From Armigeres subalbatus (taxonomy: Eukaryota > Arthropoda > Insecta > Diptera > Culicidae): 64,000 bases of DNA. Positions 9,950-22,274 of the stretch are shown here, piece after piece; the first letter of the stretch is position 1; the number at the start of each line of letters is the position of its first letter. Location: NCBI RefSeq assembly GCF_024139115.2, contig NW_026943153.1, positions 62,001 through 126,000 of the forward strand, read 5' to 3'. The notes beneath the pieces are model-generated. The model did no database searches, was not told the origin of the DNA, and was given only the letters and a program-made list of their open reading frames with translations. A program made the position numbers and the translations under genes.

Positions 9950-12500
9950 CCAGCGGGAGCCCGTTTGTTTGGTTTGGTCGAGCCTTCCAATGGGCCGCAT
10001 CATCTAACTGTTTTATTTTTCGGCTAATAAAGGGGTTTAGAACCAGACTTTCCATACGTGTCACTAGATTATTCATACAATTGCATTCTTAGCATAAAAT
10101 GCTAAAGAAAACATGAACATTATTTTGTCATACCAAAACAGAAACATTAAATGTAAATAATCGGACCACCGCGAAACGTCTCATAAAATAACTTATTATA
10201 GATGAATCAGTTTCAAAATGCAAATTCATGATCCGATTCTTTCGATAAAAGATAGAATCAACACGTCACTTGTTCCGACGAAACTATCCTATGATGATTC
10301 ATTTCAAACGGAAGTTTGACTGCTTGTGTAGCTTTAACAGGCCGATGAGTCAGAACAGAAAATGCCATCATCGACCGCCGCACAGTGAAACGAATATGTA
10401 TGAAACTGTTTGTTTATATTGCTTTAAATTGTCGAAAATATATTATTTTTCGGATTTTTTATAAAAGATCAGATACACCCAGTTATTTTTTTACACAGGT
10501 GGGTTTTAGTTGATTACAACCTTTAGCGTTAATGAAACTATGAGTTAACCCCTTGAAAAAAATCACAAAAAATAAAAAAATAAATCAGGTGGTATTTAAA
10601 AAGCTGCGAAAAGATATTGATTCATGGTCCACTAGAACTGGATTTAACAATTCTTACAGATCTTACAGACTACAACTTCTCCAGTGATTCCTCTAGGAAT
10701 GTGATTATATTTTCAAGAATATGAAGATTATTCCCACTATGCACCGCTCGTAGACTCGCATGCTTTATGTTAATGCGTAAAAATGGATTTTCTCGAAATG
10801 TAGTTTCAAATGTGCCATCTGATTATCACAGAAGTTCGGAGATTGCCTGCGATGATGACAGTAATGTCATCGAAACCGGTATGTTTATAAATAGCTGGCC
10901 CTCTGCACAAGCAACAGAACAGCAGCCATAATAATAACATCGGGCGACGACAACGAAGCGCGGCACAGAATTCCGAAATAAGGGAAACAACTGAAGCGCA
11001 CAGCGCATACGTGAATGAAAGATGAGCAAAAGAAGAAGCTTTATAAAAATAAGATATGATAAAAAAAGAACGCCTCCATAAAAGACAAACGTAGGGATAA
11101 ATAACATTTCCGATGAAGCAAAAAACAAAAACACGGCTTCTCCAGTAGCATTAGGAACACCACATATTTTTCGATTCCCGCTGCCGGCTTGCCGTTGAGG
11201 ACCTGTCATGTGGTGAGCGAATTTCGATTGGAATTTTTTTTAAAGTGTTTTTTTCTCTGTTTCGAATCTTGCTGCCATGTGGCATGTTCTGTTGTGCAGA
11301 AAGAGATTGGGTTGTGATCTTGCTTCCGAGTCAACAAGATCACACGAGGAGTCCCTGTACTAAGTAGAGTGTATGGCGGTAGCTGTGTCCAATGCAGCAA
11401 CGTATCTTCTTGGAAACGATTATAGTGACCTTGAGCATTTCTTATTCAACTATTTTCATTCTACAACGACATGCTGTGCTTTGCCTGGGTCGGCTTAACG
11501 CGTGGCCTCACAGTTTTCGTTACTGGTGTCACGGGTGGTATTCATTGGAAAGAATATAATCAAATATGGCAAACAAAGTACAGTACCGTGGAGCGACCAT
11601 CTGTCGACTAAGTTTAAACAATTCACGCCAACTATTGTTGTTAAGAGCATTCAATTACTCTTGCTAAGAAATTAATCGCTCCGTTGCGGTTTTTGCGCTT
11701 GCATTGCAACAATTAGGTATATGTTCGTTTAGTTATCAGCCCTCACATTTCCACCCATGCTCTGGTGCCCTATCCAGTCGAACAATGCGATCTGTGTTTG
11801 TCTGAAGTGAATTCATGCACGAAGTGGAATTTACAATATTTTTCAACTAGGGGTACATAAGTATGTTGGGTTCTCCATGGAAGCAATTAGCGCAATTTAG
11901 CATTCTTTCGCACCACTGTTCAATTACTCTTTTGTTGGTTATGCTAGGTTAGACTTATCCGTTAAAGTAAAACATTGATTATTGTGTCATGCAGTTATTT
12001 TTCATGTTTCGTAGCGCTATACATTAATACAAAACGTCTACCTTTTCGCCCAATCAATTCTGCGTCTTTGGACCTATGTACATTTCCACCTTCGATCCCC
12101 ATATTCTGTAGTCCTTCGTGTTTATTTTCACTCAATTGGTTAACGTTCCATGGATTATCATTGTGTTATTGATATTCGAATATGCAGAAGAGATTATTAA
12201 GAGATTCAACCTTCTGGGGCTTTGTATGATATGCATCGAGATCACAATAAAAGTGACGGTGTTCGAAACACGCCTAGTTTTTTTTTAAATTTTCTGTCCG
12301 TAGCAGTAAATCCTTATGGCAAGTCTACGTAGTTTCAAGCAAAATATAAGGATAAAAGGTTTGCCAAAACAGCTCACCTTAATTAAGTCTAACAAATGGA
12401 AACGTATGGCAGACGAAACTGAACACCTTTTGCCTTTCTCTTGCACAACAAAGTTGTACCGAAAGGTTATCATTTCACTCCAAAATCGATCTTTATAGAA
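9950..12500. other. Unique-looking AT-rich spacer
   Basis: No gene, RNA or transposon recognised apart from the promoter candidate at 10886. The minus-strand open frame at 10826-11209 has hydrophobic, low-complexity content and no motif, so it is not called. Confidence 0.4.
10886..10894 (+). promoter_or_regulatory. TATA-box candidate (TATAAATAG)
   Basis: TATAAATAG followed by a GC-richer CTGGCCCTCTGCAC segment and, about 30 bp downstream, CAAGCAACAGAACAGCAGCC, a composition typical of an insect 5' leader. The region is otherwise AT-rich unique DNA. The downstream frames are short, so the transcript, if any, could be non-coding or spliced. Low confidence without transcript data. Confidence 0.3.
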
Positions 12501-12740
12501 CTAGAAGTCTCGGAGACCCATGATGTCATATACCAATCGACTCAGCTCGTCAGCAAAACAAATGTCTGTCCTTCCGTTCGTCGCCCAAAACCTAAACACA
12601 CGCCATTTTTCATATAGTAATTCTTAACCAATTCTTTCGCAACAAGTTGCATTCGATGAGGGGAGGGGAGGTCAAATTCTCGTTGATCACTATTGAATAG
12701 TGATTATAATGACGATCGGTCATTGCGTTCAAAAGTTATG
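12500..12740 (+). repeat. Dispersed repeat (CTCGGAGACCCAT family), copy 1
   Basis: Shared blocks with 62.80-63.05 kb: CTCGGAGACCCAT, ATATACCAATCGACTCAGCT, ATGTCTGTC, and near the end GATCGGTCATTGCGTT compared with GATCAGACATTGCGTT. The two copies are separated by 50 kb and lie in the same orientation. There is no protein, so this is probably part of a non-autonomous element common in culicine genomes. Confidence 0.6.
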
Positions 12741-15700
12741 AAGAAAATGGTCTGTTGAACCATATGGTTGTTGGTTGATTCTACAGCATTTGCAAAGATG
12801 TAATGTATACATTATTTATATAGGCCATTATTAATGATGTGGGGTAGAATACGGCATTGGCAGGGTGCGACAGTTGTTGGCACCCTCAACAATATTGCGT
12901 TTTCAGCAAACATACACTATATGAACATATTCTTGTTCAATCACACAATTTCAAGTCTAAGCTTTCATTTGAATAATTGTTTGTGTAAAAGTAGCAAGAT
13001 TTTATGTGTTAATCACCGAAACAAATGCGCACCTGCGAAATTCTTGCCATATTGCCTTGCCAAAGAAAGCAGCGCACGAAAACAAACTTTACTTACTTTT
13101 TGGATCGCCTGTTTCTCCTCTTAATTGCGTATGACACGACAAATTAAGTCGTAAACTACTTTTACACTTTATCACCACATGATTATCACCACAAGAGCAA
13201 ATTTAAGCAATATTTGCTCTATGTTTCACTAAATGAAATCAGGACTGTTCGTTTTCTTTGACAGCAGCACACTTCGGAATAGAGCGAGAGAATGTGTTTG
13301 TGAGCATATCAAACACACGTTAAGGAGATACCACGCACAATTCTATGTGAGTTGATTTTAGCAAAATACGAACAAAATATCCGGCGATGGCATTTATTTG
13401 AAAAAAGTGTTAAAATACAAATGCTTCATATTTTTACGCAAACCATGCATTATATCAAAAGTGATAGTAACAATTTTACCCTTATGCACAGGACCGTTTT
13501 CCTTTTGCAACTTCAATACTTTCCAAGCTCATCAAAAATCTCATTCCGTTCCTGCATAGCGCATTTCAACCATAAATAATTGCCTACTTTTAGGGTATTA
13601 TCTATTATTCAATGAGAGATGTAAGAATGTGCTCCAGCGGCTGAGATGAGACAGTGCTGCCCATTATTCAACATATGAAGACTTACGAGGTAAAATATAT
13701 TGTTATATACTATACTACCAGAACCGACGAGCTTCTTACTAAAATTGATTAATTCTCGGTACTTATTCAAAGGACGTATGTGATTTGTAAACAAAGATTC
13801 AAACGTCGATTTGTCTAATCTGATGGCACTCCACGCAAACCAACTCCCAACAGGTAGCCGAAGGCTTCCTATCTGTCTGTGGTGATGGTTTGCGTAGAAT
13901 ATGGCTGAACAAATCGACGTAAATCAATACCAGAAATATTTTTACATTATTTAAAGATATTCGAAATTTGCAAATTCGGATTCCATTTTTAGATTAATTT
14001 TCGATTACAGCAGAAATTTGTACTTTATTTGTATGGAGTCCCCCCCATACCTCATAGAATCTTTATCGTTCCCAAAACCTCTACATACAAATGTTCATGC
14101 CGTTTCCTGATCTATAAGGCAGACAGACAAAAATTAATTCTTATGTGTATAGATTTGGTTTTAAGTAGTTTACGTCGAGCGTCGTGTCTTGTACACAACC
14201 ACCAAGATTTTTTGATGAAACAAACATATCACGTAAGGACCGCAAAAGAGCAAGTTGTATATTTGAAACTGGTTGATAGACTTTTGCTTACGACTCAAAG
14301 GCTTACAAAGACAAAGATTAAATCTGGCATCGGACAAAAAGCATATAAGTTCCCTTCTCAAAATGGCCAACATTATTAAATATGTTGAAAATGGTAAAAG
14401 TTATGGAAATGTCAATATCTGAATACACTAGTACCCTATCTGCCATTCACGTCTGTTTTTGTTGCATAAGGGTTAAATTTATTTTACAATGTGTTTAAAT
14501 GCTTTTGCCTATCTTGCTACATGACATAAAATTGATGCCAAGGCTAAAATTCATGTTTTGTTTTAAGCCAGTTTTGATAAATAATAAAGTTTGTTCCAAA
14601 ATTGAGTGAAGCGAGATGAGCGTGCAGCCAGATTAATATGAATGAATTTTACTACTGGAGGATATAAACAAACAGCATTTGGCACCAATACATTACCAGT
14701 TTTCTACTTCCATGTCTAGTTGCTAAAGAGACAAACTCATTGCTAATAATAGAAATTGCTATGCCAATAGAAGAAACGTTGACCTGTTACTTTATATTAA
14801 ATTTACTGAGTTTGTGGTAAAGCTGCTATATTTAGTGAATACCAATCATAAAGAAAGAGACATACAAAAGTATACCAGTTAAACTGACCTGTTTTTAGTG
14901 TATTGATTATTTTTATCATTCAATTTGGTGAATGTCTTAGACTGCCAAGAATGAGTATTTTCCCTATATCACACTAGAACGAAACCAAATGATTGAATCT
15001 AGAAAGACATCGTCACCGCAAGGTGATTAATCGTTTTTAAGCATTTTCCCGCCCACATTGACAGGTGGAGACGGCGCCTGCTGAAACTCTGCTCACCTTG
15101 GTGTGAGTGGGTTCACCTACTTTTTATGCATGAGTTTTTTTGCGCAAAATAAGCGCTTGAAATTATTATGTCCGTTTACACCGATTAGTTGGGGCCGCCT
15201 CTTGAGCAACAAAGATAGTACATTTTAATTATCAACCATGCGTACAAAAAGTACCAAATTCAACCTTGTTTTTCCAGCCGATGTGTGTCATTTATTCAAT
15301 GAAACAATCAACGATTCTATAAAATATCTTAGAAGTTGAAAAACGGCGAAATTTCAGTTGGAAACATATAGCCTTTGAAGAAGAAGAAAAAATTTAAATT
15401 TAGATACCTTGTATGTAATAACTGCTGCTCATCGATGATTTAAAATCTGAGATGATAAGTCTTGGAATGAAAACTTCAATAATAGAAATGTAGCTAATTT
15501 TAAACAATTCCTAAGTCTCGTTCTACATAGTGTAAATAATTTGCCTTTTGTTTAAATTGAAGCTTTCGTGTTGTTTAAGCGTGACATTTTTTCTTCTCTC
15601 GTCTGTAACCGGCTGTATGTTAGTGGGATGTACAAGTTTTTTGTCGAAAAAGTTCGTTGCGTTTTACCGAATAGGGTGAATTGGCTGTTGATTGCCGGTA

Positions 15701-16490
15701 ATCGGTTTGGTGTATTACGTTATTGAGAGAGAGGTGATCACCTTCCTTTCTCTCACGCTTGCTACCGATCTCCTTACATTGGGAGTGTTTTACGTAAACG
15801 CGTTTTGGGGGTCTTTTCACATGCAGATATAAAGCTAACCGGTTACGTTGAATGGGGCGTCTTACTTTATTTAGTTACAACCAATCAATCATCCAATGCG
15901 TTTTACCTTTCCGTACAATTAAGTTGTAATCATTTCACTATATATGATGCTTGTGATAAAACATGTTGTATTTGCTTTTGGAACAATAATTAAAACGTCG
16001 ATTTTTCGATTATGTATAATATGATAGTACACTTTTCCAAGGTCATTATTTAAATTATTCAAATTATTTATATTAACTAAATGGAATAGTAATAAACTCG
16101 TCTTATAACGGGTAAATATTCTTATTTTTTTGTTGGACATTTTAATTTTCTTGTGGAAAATTTTGTAATTCTTGTTGCTAATAATGTTTTATTTATGGAA
16201 CTTTGTATTTTCTCAATCGTAATTTTGTTTTTAAACGATATTATACTATATTTAAAATTTCAAACTGCTACATAATATACTTATGTTTCTTGGAAAATTC
16301 TTTATTTTTATGGGTAGTTTTCCATTATTTAGGAAAATATTATTTATATTATATTAAATTATTTTAAAATTATTTATTATTAGTTACATTATATTGAAAT
16401 AAATAAATTTATTTATTTTTCTTTCTACTCTTATATTTTTATGATTTTACTATTTTTAAAGAAAAATGCTAATTCTTTAGGGGAGTTTTT
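12740..16490. other. Unique-looking AT-rich spacer
   Basis: No gene recognised. Short open frames here lack motifs and codon structure. It contains the hairpin at 13.80-13.92 kb and a CACCGCAAGGTG mini-palindrome near 15.02 kb. Confidence 0.4.
13803..13920. repeat. 118-bp palindrome (hairpin or mini-MITE)
   Basis: Outer arms ACGTCGATTTGT (13803-13814) and ACAAATCGACGT (13909-13920) are perfect reverse complements. A second stem, ACGCAAACCA with TGGTTTGCGT, is also perfect, and a third, GGTAGCC with GGCTTCC, has one mismatch. All three nest symmetrically, so the whole segment folds into one long interrupted hairpin. It could be a very short MITE or a hairpin RNA source. Confidence 0.65.
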
Positions 16491-16499
16491 GTTTAGTCG

Positions 16500-16760
16500 G
16501 TTTTCAAGTTTCGCTCAGGCCTGGTAGCGGGTCACTTTTTCGCAAGTCACTAAAAGTCTCTTTTCGAGCTCAAGTCACTAAAGTCACTTTTTCTCTACAA
16601 TGTTCTGAAACTCAGTTTTTTACATCTTTATTAACGAGACTTTTAGCCCAAGGAACTCAGATGTGAATATGTACATTATGTGGAAAATTTTGATTTGCAA
16701 AATGTATTGGAAGTAACAACTTTCCTTCGATGGGACTCGTCACTTGAAAATAGTGACTTT
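16500..16760. repeat. GTCACT-rich dispersed repeat with embedded SINE fragment
   Basis: GGCCTGGTAGCGGGTCACTTTTT, CAAGTCACTAAAAGTC and AAGTCACTAAAGTCACTTTTTC recur left of a SINE fragment, and TCACTTGAAAATAGTGACTTT follows it on the right. The arrangement suggests an older GTCACT-type repeat interrupted by the SINE fragment at 16.66 kb. Confidence 0.45.
16661..16739 (-). mobile_element. Fragment of the tRNA-like SINE seen at 43.2 and 63.3 kb
   Basis: ATGTGAATATGTACATTATG, then TTGATTTGCAAAATGTATTGG, AAGTAACAAC, and CTTCGATGGGACTCG match the 3' body and the start of the tRNA-like part of the copies at 43.20-43.30 kb and 63.32-63.41 kb. The match stops inside the box-B region. This third copy has lost the rest of its tRNA head. 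Confidence 0.7.
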
Positions 16761-17049
16761 TCTCAAACGATCACTATTTTCAACTATTTTCTTTTTGTAT
16801 TTGTATTTTATTCATCGGACTGTTTTGTCTACATAGAATTTTTAAATCTAATGGTGGTCAAACAATAAAACATTCAAGACGGCTCAGCAAGCGGCAGTGA
16901 AATCTGGATGAGAGATGTTGAAATCAAATTCTTTGGACATTTCGTTGAAACGATGAATCATGCGACAATGGAACTGTTTGCATATGCAGTAGCTTATGGC
17001 TCCTCGTGTAGCAGCGCTCGCGCTCGAAGCGTTCGAACAGGTGCATATA

Positions 17050-19990
17050 AACTTTATTTTTTAATCTAATTTTATTTGCTAATTATCTAATACATGCATT
17101 CATCTCTTAGACTAGGTGTTCCGTGTTTTCTTAACACTATCATCAATATGCAATGTCATATTTTAGTTATTATTAATCATTTCAATTGCCTCTGGCAGTT
17201 AGAATTTTTTTCTGTTTAATTGAATCATGTAATTAACCTTATATACTATTTAACCTATTTTATACTAAGGGTACAAGGCTAATCGTTGCAATAGAAGATT
17301 GCAACGATTTTTATCTAAAATTGAAATTATTTTGTTAGACATTTGTTACAATGTCTCAATATTAGAAATTCTATGAAGTTTATTGGTACTATACCACGGA
17401 GGCAACTAGAATCATTTTCAAAATTTTATTTTGAATCCTCTGAGTGCCTTCTTTCTGGTATTGCACACTGGTCCATATTAGCTGTACAACATGGCTCTAA
17501 AATTTGTTTGTAAATCAAAAGTTTGTTCTTAAGACAAAGTTTTGATTTTCTGTTATAAGTGGATATAGACACTTAATATATTTTTACATTTGACTTGAAG
17601 GCCTTCAATGTGATTTTTAAAAAGTTTTGATCTAGCAGAAGTCCTAAATATTTAGCTTCGCTAGACCATATGGAACCCCATTCATAGTGACAATATGTCT
17701 GCTAAGGTTTCAAATAAGAAGCTCTCGGCTTATGTGGGAAAATTATAAGCTGAGTTTTGGAAGCATTCAGGGAAATTTTCCATTTTGCAAGTAAGTGGAG
17801 AAAATATCCAAACTTTTTTGCAATCTACTACAATGACACGAAGGCTTCGCCCTTTGGCTGAAGACCTGTGTCATCTGCAAACAAAGATTTTGACACCCTG
17901 GTGGTAAATCAGGTAAGTCAGAAGTAAAATGTTATACAATATGGGCGATATGCTGCCTTGGGACACCAGCTCTTACAGGTAATCTATCAGATTTAGAATT
18001 CTGATAGTTTACCTGCAGTGAATCTGATAAATAATTTTGATCATTTAATAATGTACAGAGGAAAATTAAAATCCATCAATTTTACAATCAAACCTTCATC
18101 AAACACTGTCAAATGCTTTCTCTATCAAGAAGAGCAACTCCAGTCGAATCCTTCAGATTTGTTGAGCCGAATTAAGTTCGTCTCTTAATAACTGATGAGT
18201 GGTTGATGCCCATGGCGAAAACCAAATTGCTCATCAGCAAAATAAGTATCATTAATATGAACCATCATTCTATTTTAAAATAATCTTTCAAACAGTTTGC
18301 TTATTGAAGAAAGCAAACTGATTGGGCTCTAGAAGCCTCAGCTGGTTTTTGTCTGGCTTTAAAATTGGAACAACTTTGGCGTTTTCCATTTATCTGGGAA
18401 GTATGCCAATTGAAAACATTTGTTAAATAAATTAACCAAGAAGGATAAAGAGCTCTCAGGAAGTTTTTTGATAAGTATGTAGAAATACTCATCACCCGGG
18501 CTTTCATATTTTAAATTTTCTAGTAATAGATCTCACTTCATCCAAATTAGTTCCCGACGAAGGTAAAAACATTCTCTTGATTGAGAATGTTTTCGAACTC
18601 GTGAACCTGATCCTCAATTGGACTAGTGAGACCTAGACTAAAATTATGGGCACTCTCAAACTGCTGAGCAAGTTTTTGAGCCTTTTCGCCATTTGTTAAT
18701 AAAATTTTATTTCCTCTTTAAGCGCTGGAATTGGCTTTTGAGTTTTTAAAGAATTTTCGTTAATTTCCAAAAGGGTTTCGAACTGGGATCCAACTTGAGA
18801 CATTATTCTCAAAGTTGGTATTTCTCAGAATAGCGAAACGTTTTTAATTTCTGTACAAATCTCGCCAAAATAACTTTCAAGGCGGATCGAGTTCTTTATA
18901 TTGCCTTCGCCTCACATTTTAAGAGGATCAGAGCTGAAGATCGTCGTCAATAATAATGGAGTTGAATTTAATTTCACATTTCAGATTGCAATGCCTCTGG
19001 CTTCGACAATTAAATTTGTCAAAGATACAGCGCATTGTCAATATCACTTTGGTATCCAAAGGAATATCAACATCAAAATTCCTATCGATATACGTTTTAT
19101 ATAAATCCCAATCAGCTCTATGATAATTAAAAGAAGAACTGATTGGATTATAAATCCTCTGAGATTTCAAATGTCGCAGGAAGGTGATCAGAGTCAAATC
19201 AGCATGAGTTACCAATTGGCCACACAGCTGACTTGAATCCGTTAAGACTACAATTGTAGAAGATTTCGACTGGAAGAAAAACAAGTTGGTCCATTGGGAT
19301 ATTGAATAGTATAATATCCCAGAACAATCTTCAAATAAAATTTTACCATTGGAATTGCTTTGAGCATTATTCCATGAACGGTTTTGGCATTGAAGTCACC
19401 AATTACGAAGAATTTTGATTTGTTGCGAGTCAGAATTTGAAGATCAGCTTTCAACAAATTCTTTTGCTGCCCATTGCATTGAAAAGGCAAATAGGCTGCA
19501 ATGAAGGAAAATTGTCAAAATTTGTTTCAACGAAATCCCAAGGTTTCAAAAACTTTGGTTTCGAATGAAGAAAATAATTTATGTTTGATACGTCTATTAA
19601 TGACGATCGACCCACAGGCGCTGTCAAGACGATCATTTCTGTAGATAAAATAGTTTGGATCTCTTTTAATGGAGAGTCCTGGTTTTAAATACGTTTCAGT
19701 TATATATGGCAATATGCATTATGAACTGAAAGGAATTAAATAATTCATCTTCCTTACCCTTTAGAGCGGGCATTCCAATTTAGAACTTTCACCAATTATT
19801 TGGATCCATTGAAACGGAGTCCGATAACAATTTTTGTGATAAGAAAATATTTTGAGCTTTTAGTGGAATGTTTCACCTGTCATAAGACAGGTTTAAACAA
19901 TCCCATTGAATTCCACCATATGTATCCTGACAGATACGTATTTCGACCTCAACAGTAAGGCCGTCTTCAGTGTCTCGTATGACTCGACTT
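17050..19990 (-). mobile_element. Jockey-clade LINE, Juan-like, ORF1 missing, degraded
   Basis: Read on the minus strand, this is an ORF2 relic. An apurinic-type endonuclease comes first: TETYLKPGLSIKRDPNYFIY at about 19.62-19.70 kb, then FFVIGDFNAK near 19.40 kb, then VVLTDSSQLCGQLVTHAD near 19.23 kb. The reverse transcriptase follows, with AFDSV near 18.11 kb, FADD-type FADDTGL near 17.87 kb, and EAKYLGLLLDQ near 17.65 kb. The 3' end is an A-rich TTAAAAAATAAAG near 17.05 kb. The wording and order match Juan-type elements of mosquitoes. Frameshifts and stops are frequent. At about 2.9 kb it lacks a recognisable ORF1, although a 5'-leader-like piece remains near 19.86-19.96 kb. It is non-functional. 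Confidence 0.85.
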
Positions 19991-20065
19991 TCGTCGAGTC
20001 AAGTACGAACTACTAATGAATATTTCTGAAAACCTTACAATAATAATGTAGCAATACGTAACTAG

Positions 20066-20090
20066 NNNNNNNNNNNNNNNNNNNNNNNNN
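20066..20090. other. Assembly gap (25 N)
   Basis: A run of 25 undetermined bases. GCAATACGTAACTAG stands before it and GGTATTACGTATTGG after it. The true gap length and contents are unknown, and joins across it should not be trusted. Confidence 0.99.
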
Positions 20091-20639
20091 GGTATTACGT
20101 ATTGGTTGATTTCCTATTTTCTCTTCCAGGTGTCTGTATTTTCCTGAGTACCACAGATTATTAATCGTTTCTAACATTTGTACCTTTAACGAAAGGTAAA
20201 TGCTGAAGCATAGGATAACTCTATGTTATCAGTGCTCACGATGTTTTATCTCCCTTGTAAAGAGCCCACAAAAACTCTTGATACTGAAGGAGCAGTTGAA
20301 ACCTTCATTCGAGTTCAAGTGTGTATCCGTTTTACCCCTGGGCGTTGATGTGGTGTTTACGTCTTCTGCTTTCGTGACTGCTTCGAAGAAATTCGCAAGA
20401 TGCTTCGCAACTAGACCACTAGAACTTGGCGTTGAAGTTCCATTTCCACAGAAGGTGCTTTTCTTTTCTCCACATTTCCACTAGATGAGCATTGGGGATT
20501 GAAACTCGAAGACAAAAGTATCCATGAGCTTTTTAGAATCTCTGATAATCTTTTTGAGATGTTTCGTGCTTGTTGAAATTCAGCCAAGAGTGTTTCTTCC
20601 CGGGTCATCTCCGTTCATTATCTTATCCTAACTAGTTCG

Positions 20640-21360
20640 ATTATCTCATCGACATTACATTTAAACTCTACTTAAGTCGAGATGAAATTGGTCAATAGCT
20701 GATGTATTTCTGGTTCGAGGGTCCAACCGTGTATGTTCTCCAGTATTGAGGATTGATAAATGTGTCTCGCAGAAAAACTTTCGATTAACGCAGAAAACTT
20801 TCGATTGTGGTTTTTCGCACTTCCCCAGAGCTGGCTGTGGAGTTGAAATCACCCAGAAGGACAATAGGCGCAGGTAAATCAGATTAGTTTGTCTAAATCG
20901 TGCTCTAGCTGCTGCTGTGGGTAAAGGAATGTACAAGGAAACATACGGCAGTGATAGGGTGGTTTACTCGGGCCGCAACAGCTTGCAGATTCGTGCTCAA
21001 TGGCAAGAACGTATGTTGAATCGATTTAGTACTGCAAAACCACACCAGCTTGATGAGGTCCTGGTCGGATCATCCATTCATATTCGGCATGGTGAAAATT
21101 ATTCATCAATCGATTCTGGACAGCCGTGTTTCTTGGAACAGCGATAACAATAGCTGGTATTCTGTTACCAGAAGCTGTAGTTCTGCATAACGTTCCTGAA
21201 GTCCATTTACATTCCATTGCACAGCTACACAATGATCAGCTGCGTTTGACGTTTTGTTTGTACCATGTGATGATTGTGCATCTACTGTATCATTGGTCTT
21301 GCGGTTGTTGGATACCGATTCGTTTGGGGCGTTTGTGACCTGAATGCAATGCTTCTATTG
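20640..21360 (-). mobile_element. Jockey-superfamily LINE relic: ORF1 tail and endonuclease
   Basis: On the minus strand an open stretch from about 21.33 to 21.15 kb reads SSHGTNKTSNAADHCVAVQW and then NVNGLQERYAELQLLVTEY. The second part is the start of the endonuclease domain typical of Jockey-type ORF2 (QWNxNGLQER then LQETRL). After frameshifts, YIPLPTAAARARF near 20.92 kb, LRLLSFWVIST (a decayed VLLGDFN block) near 20.85 kb, and LSILNTGEHTRLDPRTRNTS near 20.73 kb continue the domain. No reverse transcriptase follows. It differs in sequence from the Juan-like copy next door, so it is a separate family. Confidence 0.75.
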
Positions 21361-21382
21361 TCTGCTCTGGTAAGAAAAATCT

Positions 21383-21619
21383 ATGGAGTACCTGCCTGAG
21401 AATACAGGCCCCCCACGCCATCTGCCGCCAGAGGATCATCAGGAAGATCTGGAACTTCTGTTCAGGCTGGTGCAGGAAAAGGGTTATAAACCCGTGGAAT
21501 CGCTTATTTTGTGTTATCTTCTTGTTGCACAGTCTGTTTTTTCAGCAGTTCCAGAGGCGTCGCGTGGTCAATTCTTCAACCTGCACCGTGCATTTCTGAT
21601 TTTCAGTTGTTTGATGTAG
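21383..21619 (+). other. Unassigned 78-residue open frame
   Basis: A plus-strand frame with balanced codon use and an acidic, proline-rich start (ENTGPPRHLPPEDHQEDLEL). It lies directly upstream (in minus-strand sense) of the LINE relic at 20.64-21.36 kb, so it may be antisense to that element's ORF1. I recognise no domain. It starts at ATG and ends at a stop, but there is no promoter or neighbour to support a gene. Confidence 0.2.
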
Positions 21620-22274
21620 CCAATGTATCAGCATTAAAATTACGAGTAAGCCGCCGGTGATACTTTTTTAATTATATTTGTTGAGAAAAAAGTTACATTC
21701 AATAATGTAACTTTGACGAGTTGCTAATTGTTCGTGCTTCCCGTATCATAAATATTTTGAAAAAAATGAAATGACATATCCAATATGAACGATCTATCTT
21801 CAACCGTGTTTCCCATATGTTTCGTGAGTTTCAGTTGATAAAATCGGAACAGTGACAAATCGTATAGCCTTTCGGCATACTAATTTGAGAAAGTTAACTC
21901 CATGTGTGCCGCTCAAACACGCTCAAAGGAGGCGATTTATTTATGTCTTATGATCACATAAATATTTTTTGGGCATATATCTCAGCTTAGGACAATTTTT
22001 TTTGTACACATTTTCTTTTGATGCATTCGAGGATATGTACATCAGAATAGTTTCGGATTAGAACATCCGAAAAGTATTTCAGCGATTTTTCAGTTATATC
22101 AGAACGCCTAAGCATAACAATGTAATCTCTTCGTCCTGAAGTAATAAATGGCAAACAAACCCGCATCTTATCAATTTTATTTTGATGAGGGAAGTCGTGA
22201 AAAGAATCTCTTTAGTTACGGTCTTACTAACGGTATACCGTTATGTTTGAAATATATAAATACAACATTTAACC

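Noticed and set aside
10826..11209. 127-residue hydrophobic minus-strand frame
   Set aside because: No recognisable transmembrane protein pattern or codon structure; it overlaps the plus-strand promoter candidate and AT-rich spacer.
21383..21619. Resemblance of EKGYKPVESLILCYLL to a small bacterial regulator family (IreB-like EKGYNP motif)
   Set aside because: Only a short stretch is similar, the rest does not align by eye, and the frame borders a LINE relic in a mosquito-like genome. A profile search would be needed before taking it seriously.
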